5,568 nt of DNA from SIO4C1 sp039820425 (GTDB taxonomy: Bacteria > Cyanobacteriota > Cyanobacteriia > Phormidesmidales > Phormidesmidaceae): contig JBCBQD010000321.1 of NCBI GenBank assembly GCA_039820425.1, positions 1-5,568 on the forward strand. The letters are read 5' to 3'. Shown piece after piece: positions 1 through 5,508 of this stretch; position 1 is the stretch's first letter; every line of letters starts with the position of its first letter. The notes under the pieces are model-generated. The model had not been told where the DNA came from, ran no database searches, and was given only the letters and a program-made list of their open reading frames with translations. The position numbers were made by a program, and so were the translations under genes.

Positions 1-92
1 CTATCAAGCTCAACAGCATGATAGCGGCCCTTTGTTGAAACCGAGCGTGAGGGGTTTGAAAAGGGCCGCTATCATGCTGTTGAGCTTGATAG
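1..92. repeat. Perfect 33-bp inverted repeat at the window edge
   Basis: Bases 1-33 are the exact reverse complement of bases 60-92, separated by a 26-nt loop (34-59). The loop itself contains a short AAACC/GGTTT pairing (38-42 / 53-57). The outer limit cannot be seen, because base 1 already pairs with base 92, so the repeat may continue to the left. The right arm lies inside the coding region of the diguanylate cyclase, over its first membrane segment. A perfect palindrome of this length at a sequence end, with one arm in a coding region, is most often a fold-back chimera from amplification or library preparation. A genuine hairpin cannot be excluded from the sequence alone. Confidence 0.95.
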
Positions 93-1096
93 TGTTGGGC
101 TCTGGTCTGGCTATACTGCTGCATTGGTTTGAGCCTAACACCCATCCAATCAACTTAGTGATGCCGTTGTTAAACGGTGGGGTTAGCTTTGTCCTGCTAC
201 TATATCTCCACCGAAATCCGGGCCACTTAGTCCCTGCTCTCTGGGTAGCTTTTACCTCAGCAGTAAGCCACCTTGTCCTGGTGGTTTGGTACTTTACGTT
301 GCGAGCTGCTTTCTGCGCAAATGTCGGGCTGGTTGAGACACTCCCCCCGGTTAGCTTCTTTCCACTGGCGCTCACCGCGACAATGTTCATTTTTGCTCGA
401 CCGAGACAGGTGCTGATCGCGGCCATTGGGACTTGGTGCTTAACGGGGCTACCCATCTTAACCTACCTGGTCTTACATCCTGATGAACTGTTAACCCCCC
501 GGGGTTTGGAAATGACCTTGATACTGGGTCCGGCGATGGCAGTCATCTCTATACTGATCTCGCTCCATACGGGGCTTGAGCAAACGATGACTTCTTTGCA
601 AAGTGAGCGATCGCAAATGCAACGACTCTCTGAGCGTGATCCACTCACTCAGCTTTATAATCGGCGAGGGTTAGAGAAATTTTTCCCAGGCTTGATGGTT
701 GAAAATGACACAACCATTGGGGCTATCTTGTTCGATATTGATCACTTTAAGGGTATCAATGATCAATATGGCCATAGCGCTGGGGATACGGTACTCTCTC
801 AAGTTGCCCAACGGTGCAGAGCCGTTTTACGAAAGGATGATCTGTTTGCCCGCTGGGGTGGCGAAGAGTTTCTGATTGTCATTCAGGGGGCTGGAGATAA
901 CGTACTCCATGCCATTGCCGAAGATCTGAGGCAGGTGATCTCAGCTCAGCCGATCAATCCGGTCGGAAAAGTCACGGCTTCCTTTGGGGTGACACGATTT
1001 TGTGCAACAGATTCTGTAGACTCTCTGTTACAGCGGGTGGATGAAGCGATGTATCGGGCTAAATCCCAGGGCCGAGACAGGGTAGTGAGTCAATAA
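32..1096 (+). CDS. Membrane-anchored GGDEF diguanylate cyclase (5' end uncertain)
   Basis: Predicted to make cyclic di-GMP from two GTP at the inner face of the membrane. With a TTG start at 32 it has 354 residues. About six hydrophobic segments (roughly 12-33, 40-59, 66-90, 107-122, 126-148, 160-178) form an N-terminal membrane sensor of no family I recognise. A short polar linker (about 182-202) leads to a full GGDEF domain. That domain begins at DPLTQLYNRRG (203-213), has the metal/GTP segment FDIDHFKGIND (234-244) and an intact GGEEF active-site loop (276-280). An RxxD inhibitory I-site (RKDD, 267-270) lies five residues before the loop, so product inhibition is likely. There is no EAL or HD-GYP domain. 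The start is doubtful: the frame is open back to base 2, TTG codons lie at 32 and 35, and the first ATG is at 74 (residue 15). The inverted repeat covers this region, so the real N-terminus may be missing. The basic stretch before the first helix suggests translation starts upstream of ATG 74. The gene ends 40 nt before the beta-glucosidase. Confidence 0.9.
   Translation: MLKPSVRGLKRAAIMLLSLIVLGSGLAILLHWFEPNTHPINLVMPLLNGGVSFVLLLYLHRNPGHLVPALWVAFTSAVSHLVLVVWYFTLRAAFCANVGLVETLPPVSFFPLALTATMFIFARPRQVLIAAIGTWCLTGLPILTYLVLHPDELLTPRGLEMTLILGPAMAVISILISLHTGLEQTMTSLQSERSQMQRLSERDPLTQLYNRRGLEKFFPGLMVENDTTIGAILFDIDHFKGINDQYGHSAGDTVLSQVAQRCRAVLRKDDLFARWGGEEFLIVIQGAGDNVLHAIAEDLRQVISAQPINPVGKVTASFGVTRFCATDSVDSLLQRVDEAMYRAKSQGRDRVVSQ
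607..614. repeat. HIP1 octamer GCGATCGC
   Basis: This is a perfect copy of the highly iterated palindrome of cyanobacterial genomes. It lies inside the cyclase gene, in the linker before the GGDEF domain. A second copy at 3164-3171 makes chance less likely and supports a cyanobacterial origin. Confidence 0.75.
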
Positions 1097-1124
1097 ATGG
1101 AGACCGAGCGGCTTTCGTAAAGCT

Positions 1125-1130
1125 AAGGAG
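1125..1130 (+). promoter_or_regulatory. Ribosome binding site of the beta-glucosidase
   Basis: AAGGAG lies 6 nt before the ATG at 1137. It is the clearest Shine-Dalgarno sequence in the window and fixes the glucosidase start. The other genes here lack a comparable motif. Confidence 0.75.
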
Positions 1131-1136
1131 CACAGT

Positions 1137-2486
1137 ATGGTATTTCCTAAGGAGTTTGTCTGGGGTGCAGCAGCAGCCAGCTTCCAGATTGAGGGTGGCA
1201 TCGATCATCGGGGGCTATCGGTCTGGGACATGATGTGTCGCCAACCGGGCAAAGTTTGGGGCGGCAATACCGGCGCGGTCGCCTGCGATCACTATCATCG
1301 CTTTGCAGAAGACATCCAGCTAATGGGGCAAATCGGACTCCAGGCTTACCGATTTTCAATTTCTTGGCCCCGGGTGTTGCCCGAGGGTACAGGGAAGATA
1401 AATGCCGAGGGGTTGGCCTTTTATGACCGCCTGGTGGATGGGCTGCTGGCAGCGGGTATTCAACCCTGGGCGACCTTGTTTCATTGGGACTACCCCTATG
1501 CGCTTTACTGCCGAGGCGGTTGGCTTAATCGGGACAGTGCCGACTGGTTTGCTGACTATGTGGGGCTAATGGTTGATACCCTCTCGGATCGGGTTTCTCA
1601 CTGGATGCCGCAAAACGAACCGCAGTGCTTTCTCGGGCTCGGTCATCAAACCGGGGAGCATGCCCCTGGGTTAAAGCTGGGCTTTAGTGACGTGTTGTTA
1701 GCTGTCCACCATTCATTATTAGCCCACGGTAAGGCGGTACAGGTGATCCGCAGCCGGGCTAAAAGTAAACCCACCATCGGCATCGCCCCGGTCGGGTTTG
1801 TCAAAATCCCTGCTAGCGATAGCCCAGATGATATTGCCGCTGCTCGCCAAGCCATGTTCTCCATTACTGATAAAAGCTGTTGGAACAATACGTGGTTTGC
1901 CGATCCGCTGTTCTTCGGTAAATATCCCCAGGATGGCTTAACTCTATTTGAGGAGAATTTGCCCCCCATCCAGGATGGCGATATGGCGACGATTCACCAA
2001 CCCCTTGATTTTTATGGGGTGAATATCTATCAGGGGCAAACTGTCTCCTCAGCCAACGGGGCTATGGATATTCCCACAGTTGACGGACCTCCCTTGACGG
2101 TGATGGATTGGCCGATCACTCCGACTGCCCTCTACTGGGGACCTCGTTTTTTATATGAGCGCTATCAAACACCCATCGTAATTACTGAGAACGGCCTGGC
2201 AAATCCCGACTGGGTTCACCATGATGGTCAGGTGCATGACCCTCAACGGATTGATTTTTTGACGGGCTATTTGCGGGAATATGGGCGTGCGATCTCAGAC
2301 GGCGTCGACGCCAGGGGCTATTTTCACTGGTCAGTTATGGACAACTTTGAGTGGGCCTATGGCTACAAATATCGATTTGGCCTGATTCATATTGACTACA
2401 CTACCCAAAAGCGCACGCTTAAGGAGTCTGCACGGTGGTACAAAACCGTCATCCAGTCCCATGGCGCAAGCCTGACCCAAAGCTGA
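1137..2486 (+). CDS. Beta-glucosidase, glycoside hydrolase family 1
   Basis: Predicted retaining beta-glycosidase that releases glucose or a related sugar from the non-reducing end of beta-glycosides. It has 449 residues, the usual length for a single-domain bacterial GH1 enzyme, and no signal peptide, so it is cytoplasmic. The N-terminal GH1 signature runs from FPKEF (3-7) to SFQIEGG (15-21), with sugar-binding Q17. TLFHWD is at 113-118. The acid/base is E161 in QNEP, where many relatives have TFNEP or TLNEP. Y298 sits in the NIY motif and the nucleophile is E351 in ITENG. The C-terminal sugar-binding block has W398, E405 and W406 in NFEW. Phospho-beta-glycosidases carry a Ser-Lys-Tyr phosphate pocket in that block; here the matching residues are E405, Y412 and F414, so the substrate should be an unphosphorylated glycoside. 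The ATG is supported by AAGGAG 6 nt upstream. The 40-nt gap after the cyclase suggests a shared transcript. The exact aglycone cannot be deduced. Confidence 0.95.
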   Translation: MVFPKEFVWGAAAASFQIEGGIDHRGLSVWDMMCRQPGKVWGGNTGAVACDHYHRFAEDIQLMGQIGLQAYRFSISWPRVLPEGTGKINAEGLAFYDRLVDGLLAAGIQPWATLFHWDYPYALYCRGGWLNRDSADWFADYVGLMVDTLSDRVSHWMPQNEPQCFLGLGHQTGEHAPGLKLGFSDVLLAVHHSLLAHGKAVQVIRSRAKSKPTIGIAPVGFVKIPASDSPDDIAAARQAMFSITDKSCWNNTWFADPLFFGKYPQDGLTLFEENLPPIQDGDMATIHQPLDFYGVNIYQGQTVSSANGAMDIPTVDGPPLTVMDWPITPTALYWGPRFLYERYQTPIVITENGLANPDWVHHDGQVHDPQRIDFLTGYLREYGRAISDGVDARGYFHWSVMDNFEWAYGYKYRFGLIHIDYTTQKRTLKESARWYKTVIQSHGASLTQS

Positions 2487-2491
2487 CGAGG

Positions 2492-2522
2492 TGGTGAGCC
2501 AAGCTGATTCACCGACTCACCA
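2492..2522 (+). terminator. Weak hairpin just after the beta-glucosidase stop
   Basis: TGGTGAG (2492-2498) pairs with CTCACCA (2516-2522) across a 17-nt loop. GGTGA can alternatively pair with TCACC at 2509-2513. The position directly after the stop codon suits a transcript end, but no T-run follows, so it is at best a non-canonical terminator or a 3'-stabilising stem. Confidence 0.25.
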
Positions 2523-2576
2523 GCGCAGCGCACTCACCTATTCATCACCACAGCGTACTCTAACAGAAGCATTCTT

Positions 2577-2596
2577 CATCACTGAGTTTAGTGATG
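2577..2596 (+). terminator. 7-bp perfect hairpin, possible transcript end
   Basis: CATCACT (2577-2583) and AGTGATG (2590-2596) are perfect reverse complements around a 6-nt loop GAGTTT. It lies about 90 nt after the glucosidase stop. There is no uridine tract after the stem, so intrinsic termination is only a possibility. Confidence 0.25.
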
Positions 2597-2735
2597 GCTG
2601 CTTACTTAGCCAATCTTCCCGACTTCTTCTCGATTAAAGATTAGCCTGACTCAACAAGTTTACGCGTTAAAAATGGGTTGATTTGCTGTCAATAATTGGT
2701 GCAGATAGGCAGGTGAACTGATTTGATCCGTCAGT

Positions 2736-2792
2736 CTTTAAGCAACCTTTAACTAATCTTTATATAGTCTTTAAATCCAAATCTTGGATACT
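2736..2792 (+). promoter_or_regulatory. Pho-box-like direct repeats with a candidate -10
   Basis: Four 8-nt units follow one another at an exact 11-nt period: CTTTAAGC (2736), CTTTAACT (2747), CTTTATAT (2758) and CTTTAAAT (2769), separated by AAC, AAT and AGT. Tandem 8-bp units with 3-bp spacers are the known layout of Pho boxes bound by PhoB/SphR-type response regulators. The cyanobacterial consensus, as I recall it, is PyTTAAPyPy(T/A); read one base in, TTTAACTA (2748-2755) fits it fully and the others fit partly. GATACT (2787-2792) lies 10 nt after the last unit, the place of a -10 element in PhoB-activated promoters, and points toward the HupE/UreJ gene. A promoter here would give a leader of roughly 275-285 nt. 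The identity of the regulator is inference; another OmpR-family protein is equally possible. Confidence 0.42.
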
Positions 2793-2795
2793 TTC

Positions 2796-2860
2796 GTATT
2801 AGCTTATAAGTTTGTTATTTTTTCCTTGATCTAAGCTATCAGAGGCATTCAAGCTAATAC
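2796..2860 (+). repeat. Perfect 10-bp inverted repeat in the leader region
   Basis: GTATTAGCTT (2796-2805) is the exact reverse complement of AAGCTAATAC (2851-2860), with a 45-nt interior. AGCTTA (2801-2806) can instead pair with TAAGCT (2832-2837), giving a competing fold. It begins directly after the candidate promoter, so it would be at the 5' end of any transcript started there. It could be a leader structure, an operator pair or chance in AT-rich DNA. Confidence 0.4.
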
Positions 2861-2910
2861 TCTTTAATCTTCTTCTAAGATTTTCCAGATATGTGCCAAA
2901 ATTTCAAATA

Positions 2911-2994
2911 TCGTTAAACGGCTTATCTCAGACGAGTTGGCAAAAATCAACCCCGAGGAGTCAACAAATTTAACCAGCCTTAATTCGTTAAACG
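2911..2994. repeat. Two copies of the near-palindrome TCGTTAAACG
   Basis: TCGTTAAACG occurs identically at 2911-2920 and 2985-2994, 74 nt apart, close to seven helical turns. The inner nonamer CGTTAAACG is a palindrome apart from its central base, as expected for a dimeric regulator site. A partial copy, CGTTAAA, lies at 2665-2671. Both full copies are upstream of the HupE/UreJ start. They are candidate operators only. Confidence 0.3.
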
Positions 2995-3076
2995 TGCTTT
3001 AAAACTCAGCAATTTCTCATTATTAACAAGTAGTATCCAACTTGCTTGTTTTGCCCCCTACCAGCCCCTAAATACT

Positions 3077-4291
3077 ATGTCTAGTCAGCTACTGCGTTCT
3101 ACTGCTGCCAGAGTATTGATTGCCACGTTGGTTTGCGTGTTGTGTGTATTGAGTTCAACCGGTGCGATCGCCCATTCTTCAGGTCAAAGCTATCTTTATT
3201 TTCAGATTGGTGAAAACACCATTACCACCCGCGCCGAGATCCCGGTCAAAGATCTCAACGAGGTTCTAAATCTTGGCTTTCCTCCAGACCGCAAGAAAAT
3301 GCGCCCTGAAGAAGTCGAGCCCCACCTTGAAACCATCAAAGACTATACCGCCCAAAATTTAGACATTGGCTGTGCGCCCCAGAGCTGTGAGCTTACGTTT
3401 CAGACCTATGAGCTGCTGAATACGGGGGCCGGTCAATTTATCAAACTGAGCTACGCTGTAGAAGGGTTTCAGGCGCTGCCAGAGGCCTTGCAGGTCAAAT
3501 ATGACCCAATCCTGGCAGACAAGGCTCAGTACACCAACATGCTGCTGATCGAAGAGAACTGGAAAACCGGGACCTTCGCAAACGAGTCAGAAAAGCTGCT
3601 GGTCTATACCTCACCTGGGCAAACCCATACGCTAGATCTCACCGATGGCAGTTTTTTGCAGGGCTTTACCAGCGTAGTGAAGCTGGGCATTATCCACATT
3701 GTTGAAGGCATTGACCATGTTCTCTTTTTAATTGCCCTCTTGCTGCCATCGGTGGTGCGACGAGAAAATGGTCGCTGGCAGCCGGTTGGCACGTTTTCGA
3801 CTGCGTTTGTTTACATTATTAAAATTGCCACAGTCTTCACGATTGCCCACAGCATTACCCTGGGGCTGGCCACTCTACAGCTTGTGCAGATACCGGCTCG
3901 CTTTGTAGAGTCTGTGATAGCTGCCTCAATTGGGCTGGCAGCTATCGAGATTTTCTACCCGATTTTTAGGGGCCGAGTGTGGTTTGTGATTTTTGCCTTT
4001 GGCCTGTTCCATGGGTTTGGTTTTGCCGAAGTGCTCTCTGAGCTGGGTGTGACCAGCCAACACGCACTGTTGTCACTGTTTGGCTTTAACCTGGGGGTTG
4101 AGATTGGCCAACTGGCTATCATTGCCGTCGTTTTTCCGCTATTTTATCTGCTCCGCAAGTCGCTGTTTTATTCTCGATTTGTGTTGAAAACTGGGGGGAT
4201 GGCGCTTGGTGCGATGTCGCTTTACTGGTTTGTTGAGCGAGCCTTTGATGTCAACATTCAGGTGTTGCCAGTGCTGCAGGGGCTGCTTTGA
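3077..4291 (+). CDS. HupE/UreJ-family membrane protein, putative Ni/Co transporter
   Basis: Predicted export-targeted integral membrane protein of 404 residues. A signal peptide (about 1-32: R7 and R12, then a hydrophobic core ending A-I-A) would be cut before H33. An extracytoplasmic domain follows (about 33-195), with a cysteine pair C99/C104 that could form a disulfide. The membrane half has about six helices (roughly 199-225, 245-267, 276-297, 301-323, 332-360, 369-389). HupE/UreJ hallmarks lie in it: HX5DH (H207, D213, H214), AHSIT (H258), FHGFGFAE (F311-E318) and FNLGVEIGQ (337-345). HX5DH and FHG motifs are associated with nickel uptake in rhizobial HupE. The domain-plus-membrane form seen here is far less studied, so metal and direction of transport are inferred. 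No hydrogenase, urease or cobalamin gene is nearby to name the metal. The ATG at 3077 gives the signal peptide directly and has no Shine-Dalgarno. The likely promoter is upstream in the AT-rich region. Confidence 0.85.
   Translation: MSSQLLRSTAARVLIATLVCVLCVLSSTGAIAHSSGQSYLYFQIGENTITTRAEIPVKDLNEVLNLGFPPDRKKMRPEEVEPHLETIKDYTAQNLDIGCAPQSCELTFQTYELLNTGAGQFIKLSYAVEGFQALPEALQVKYDPILADKAQYTNMLLIEENWKTGTFANESEKLLVYTSPGQTHTLDLTDGSFLQGFTSVVKLGIIHIVEGIDHVLFLIALLLPSVVRRENGRWQPVGTFSTAFVYIIKIATVFTIAHSITLGLATLQLVQIPARFVESVIAASIGLAAIEIFYPIFRGRVWFVIFAFGLFHGFGFAEVLSELGVTSQHALLSLFGFNLGVEIGQLAIIAVVFPLFYLLRKSLFYSRFVLKTGGMALGAMSLYWFVERAFDVNIQVLPVLQGLL
3164..3171. repeat. HIP1 octamer GCGATCGC
   Basis: This is the second perfect HIP1 copy, in the signal-peptide coding part of the HupE/UreJ gene (codons for the A-I-A end of the signal). 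It supports a cyanobacterial host. Confidence 0.75.
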
Positions 4292-4343
4292 AGCCTGTGC
4301 GGGGTGTAATGCCTCACCCAAAAATCCTCACCTGGAACTTGTC

Positions 4344-5492
4344 ATGGATTTTTCTTGGTCAGACGAACAACTTGCTTTTAAGGATCGGGTGATTCGGTTC
4401 GCGCAGGAAACGTTGAATGACGACATTATTGAGCGCGACTATCACGGTAAGTTTGCCTGGGAAAGCTGGCGCAAGTGTGCTGACTTTGGCATTCAAGGGA
4501 TGTGTATGCCCGAGGAGTATAGCGGTTCGCCTGCGCGGGATCTGATGACTACGGTTTTGGCGCTAGAGGGGCTGGGCTATGGCTGCGAAGATAGCGGTCT
4601 GGCCCTGGCGCTCAATACTCAAATCTGGACTGTGCAAATGTTGATTTTGCTGTTTGGTTCAGACGACCAAAAGCAGCGATATTTGCCCCAGCTATGTCAG
4701 GGCGAATGGATCGGCGTGCATGCGCTGTCTGAGCCAGAGGCAGGTTCAGATGTGTATAGCCTCAAAACCCAGGCAAACCCTTGCGAGGGGGGGTACCTGT
4801 TGAATGGGCACAAAAAATTTATCACCTGCGCCCCGATCTGTGATTTGGCTTTGGTCTTTGCCACCCTTGATCCCAGTCTAGGGAAATGGGGATTGTCGAC
4901 CTTTTTGGTGGAGCGCTCATCACCGGGGTTTTCAACGGGGCCAAGTCAGGACAAGATGGGCCTGCGCACGGCTCCCTTTGGAGAGATCTTCTTAAAAGAT
5001 TGTTTTGTGTCCGAGGCGAACCGGCTGGGGCCAGAGGGGGCAGGCTTCAGCATTTCCCACAGTTCGTTGGAATATGATCGGTGTTTTACCCTGGCCAGTC
5101 AACTGGGTGCCATGGAGCGCCAGTTAGATAAGACCATTGACTATGCCAAATCGCGAGAACAGTATGGGCAGTTGATTGGTAAATTTCAATCGGTCTCAAA
5201 TCGGATTGCGGATATGAAACTGCGGTTAGAAACCGCCCGGCTGCTGCTTTATAAAGTGGCCTGGCTCAAGGAGCAGGGGCAGTCTGCCATGCTGGAGGCG
5301 GCGCTGCTCAAGCTTTATCTGAGCGAATCTTTTGTAGACTCAGGGCTCGATGCCGTGCGGATTCACGGGGGCAATGGCTATCTCACCGAGCATGGGGTTG
5401 AGCGCGACCTGCGCGATGCGATCGGCGGGGTAATCTACGCGGGGACGTCGGATATTCAGCGCAACATTATTGCACGCACACTTGGCCTTTAG
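4344..5492 (+). CDS. Acyl-CoA-dehydrogenase-fold flavoprotein, probably acyl-/aminoacyl-carrier dehydrogenase
   Basis: Predicted FAD enzyme of 382 residues that introduces an alpha-beta double bond, or an equivalent oxidation, into a thioester-bound acyl group. The length is typical of the family. It has the first signature HALSEPEAGSD (126-136), the FAD-stacking FIT segment (159-161), RxQYGQ and GKFQSVSNRIADMK in the middle-to-C-terminal helices, HGGNGY, and the C-terminal GTSDIQRNIIAR (367-378). The base found as Glu in medium-chain enzymes, before GTS, is Ala (A366). The alternative base position on helix G (LEYDR, 242-246) holds D245, where relatives I recall, such as the anatoxin prolyl-ACP oxidase AnaB and isovaleryl-CoA dehydrogenase, have Glu. 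The frame is open upstream to an ATG at 4206 inside the preceding gene. The ATG at 4344 is chosen because family proteins begin MDFSWSxEQ and the upstream 46 codons overlap HupE/UreJ in another frame. No clear Shine-Dalgarno. It follows HupE/UreJ by 52 nt and precedes a ligase by 16 nt. Confidence 0.88.
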   Translation: MDFSWSDEQLAFKDRVIRFAQETLNDDIIERDYHGKFAWESWRKCADFGIQGMCMPEEYSGSPARDLMTTVLALEGLGYGCEDSGLALALNTQIWTVQMLILLFGSDDQKQRYLPQLCQGEWIGVHALSEPEAGSDVYSLKTQANPCEGGYLLNGHKKFITCAPICDLALVFATLDPSLGKWGLSTFLVERSSPGFSTGPSQDKMGLRTAPFGEIFLKDCFVSEANRLGPEGAGFSISHSSLEYDRCFTLASQLGAMERQLDKTIDYAKSREQYGQLIGKFQSVSNRIADMKLRLETARLLLYKVAWLKEQGQSAMLEAALLKLYLSESFVDSGLDAVRIHGGNGYLTEHGVERDLRDAIGGVIYAGTSDIQRNIIARTLGL

Positions 5493-5508
5493 GCGGGATT
5501 ATAGAACG

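Larger units (their letters stand above)
2487..3076. other. 590-nt intergenic region with candidate control elements
   Basis: No convincing gene or structural RNA is visible here on either strand. The first part (to about 2650) resembles the genes in base composition and carries two small hairpins after the glucosidase stop. The second part (about 2650-3060) is AT-rich and holds the 11-nt-period repeats, a 10-bp inverted repeat and two copies of TCGTTAAACG, listed separately. It is the only long non-coding stretch in the window and must contain the promoter of the HupE/UreJ gene. I looked for a cobalamin riboswitch, since these precede some cyanobacterial hupE genes, and found no B12-box-like core. 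Confidence 0.7.

Noticed and set aside
10..456. Long minus-strand open frame at the left end (148 codons)
   Set aside because: It lies wholly antisense to the well-supported cyclase, has no recognisable motif and begins or ends within the inverted-repeat region.
1097..1120. 7-codon frame METERLS between the cyclase and the glucosidase
   Set aside because: Too short and without any leader-peptide character; the start merely abuts the cyclase stop codon.
2594..2644. 16-codon ATG frame (MAAYLANLPDFFSIKD) in the intergenic region
   Set aside because: No Shine-Dalgarno; its start lies in the right arm of a hairpin, and such short frames are expected by chance.
3025..3050. AACAAG/CTTGTT hairpin just upstream of the HupE/UreJ start
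   Set aside because: Six base pairs of low stability with a competing CAAGT/ACTTG pairing; no better than expected in AT-rich DNA.
2487..3076. Cobalamin riboswitch upstream of HupE/UreJ
   Set aside because: Such elements are known upstream of some cyanobacterial hupE genes, but no B12-box-like core or the conserved flanking motifs could be found on the + strand.
4206..4343. N-terminal extension of the dehydrogenase from an ATG at 4206
   Set aside because: It overlaps the end of the HupE/UreJ gene in another frame, is cysteine-rich and unlike the family, whereas the ATG at 4344 gives the family-typical MDFSWS opening.
4292..4343. GGGTG/CACCC stem between HupE/UreJ and the dehydrogenase as a terminator
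   Set aside because: Only 5 bp with an 8-nt loop, followed by A residues rather than T, and the gene spacing favours read-through.
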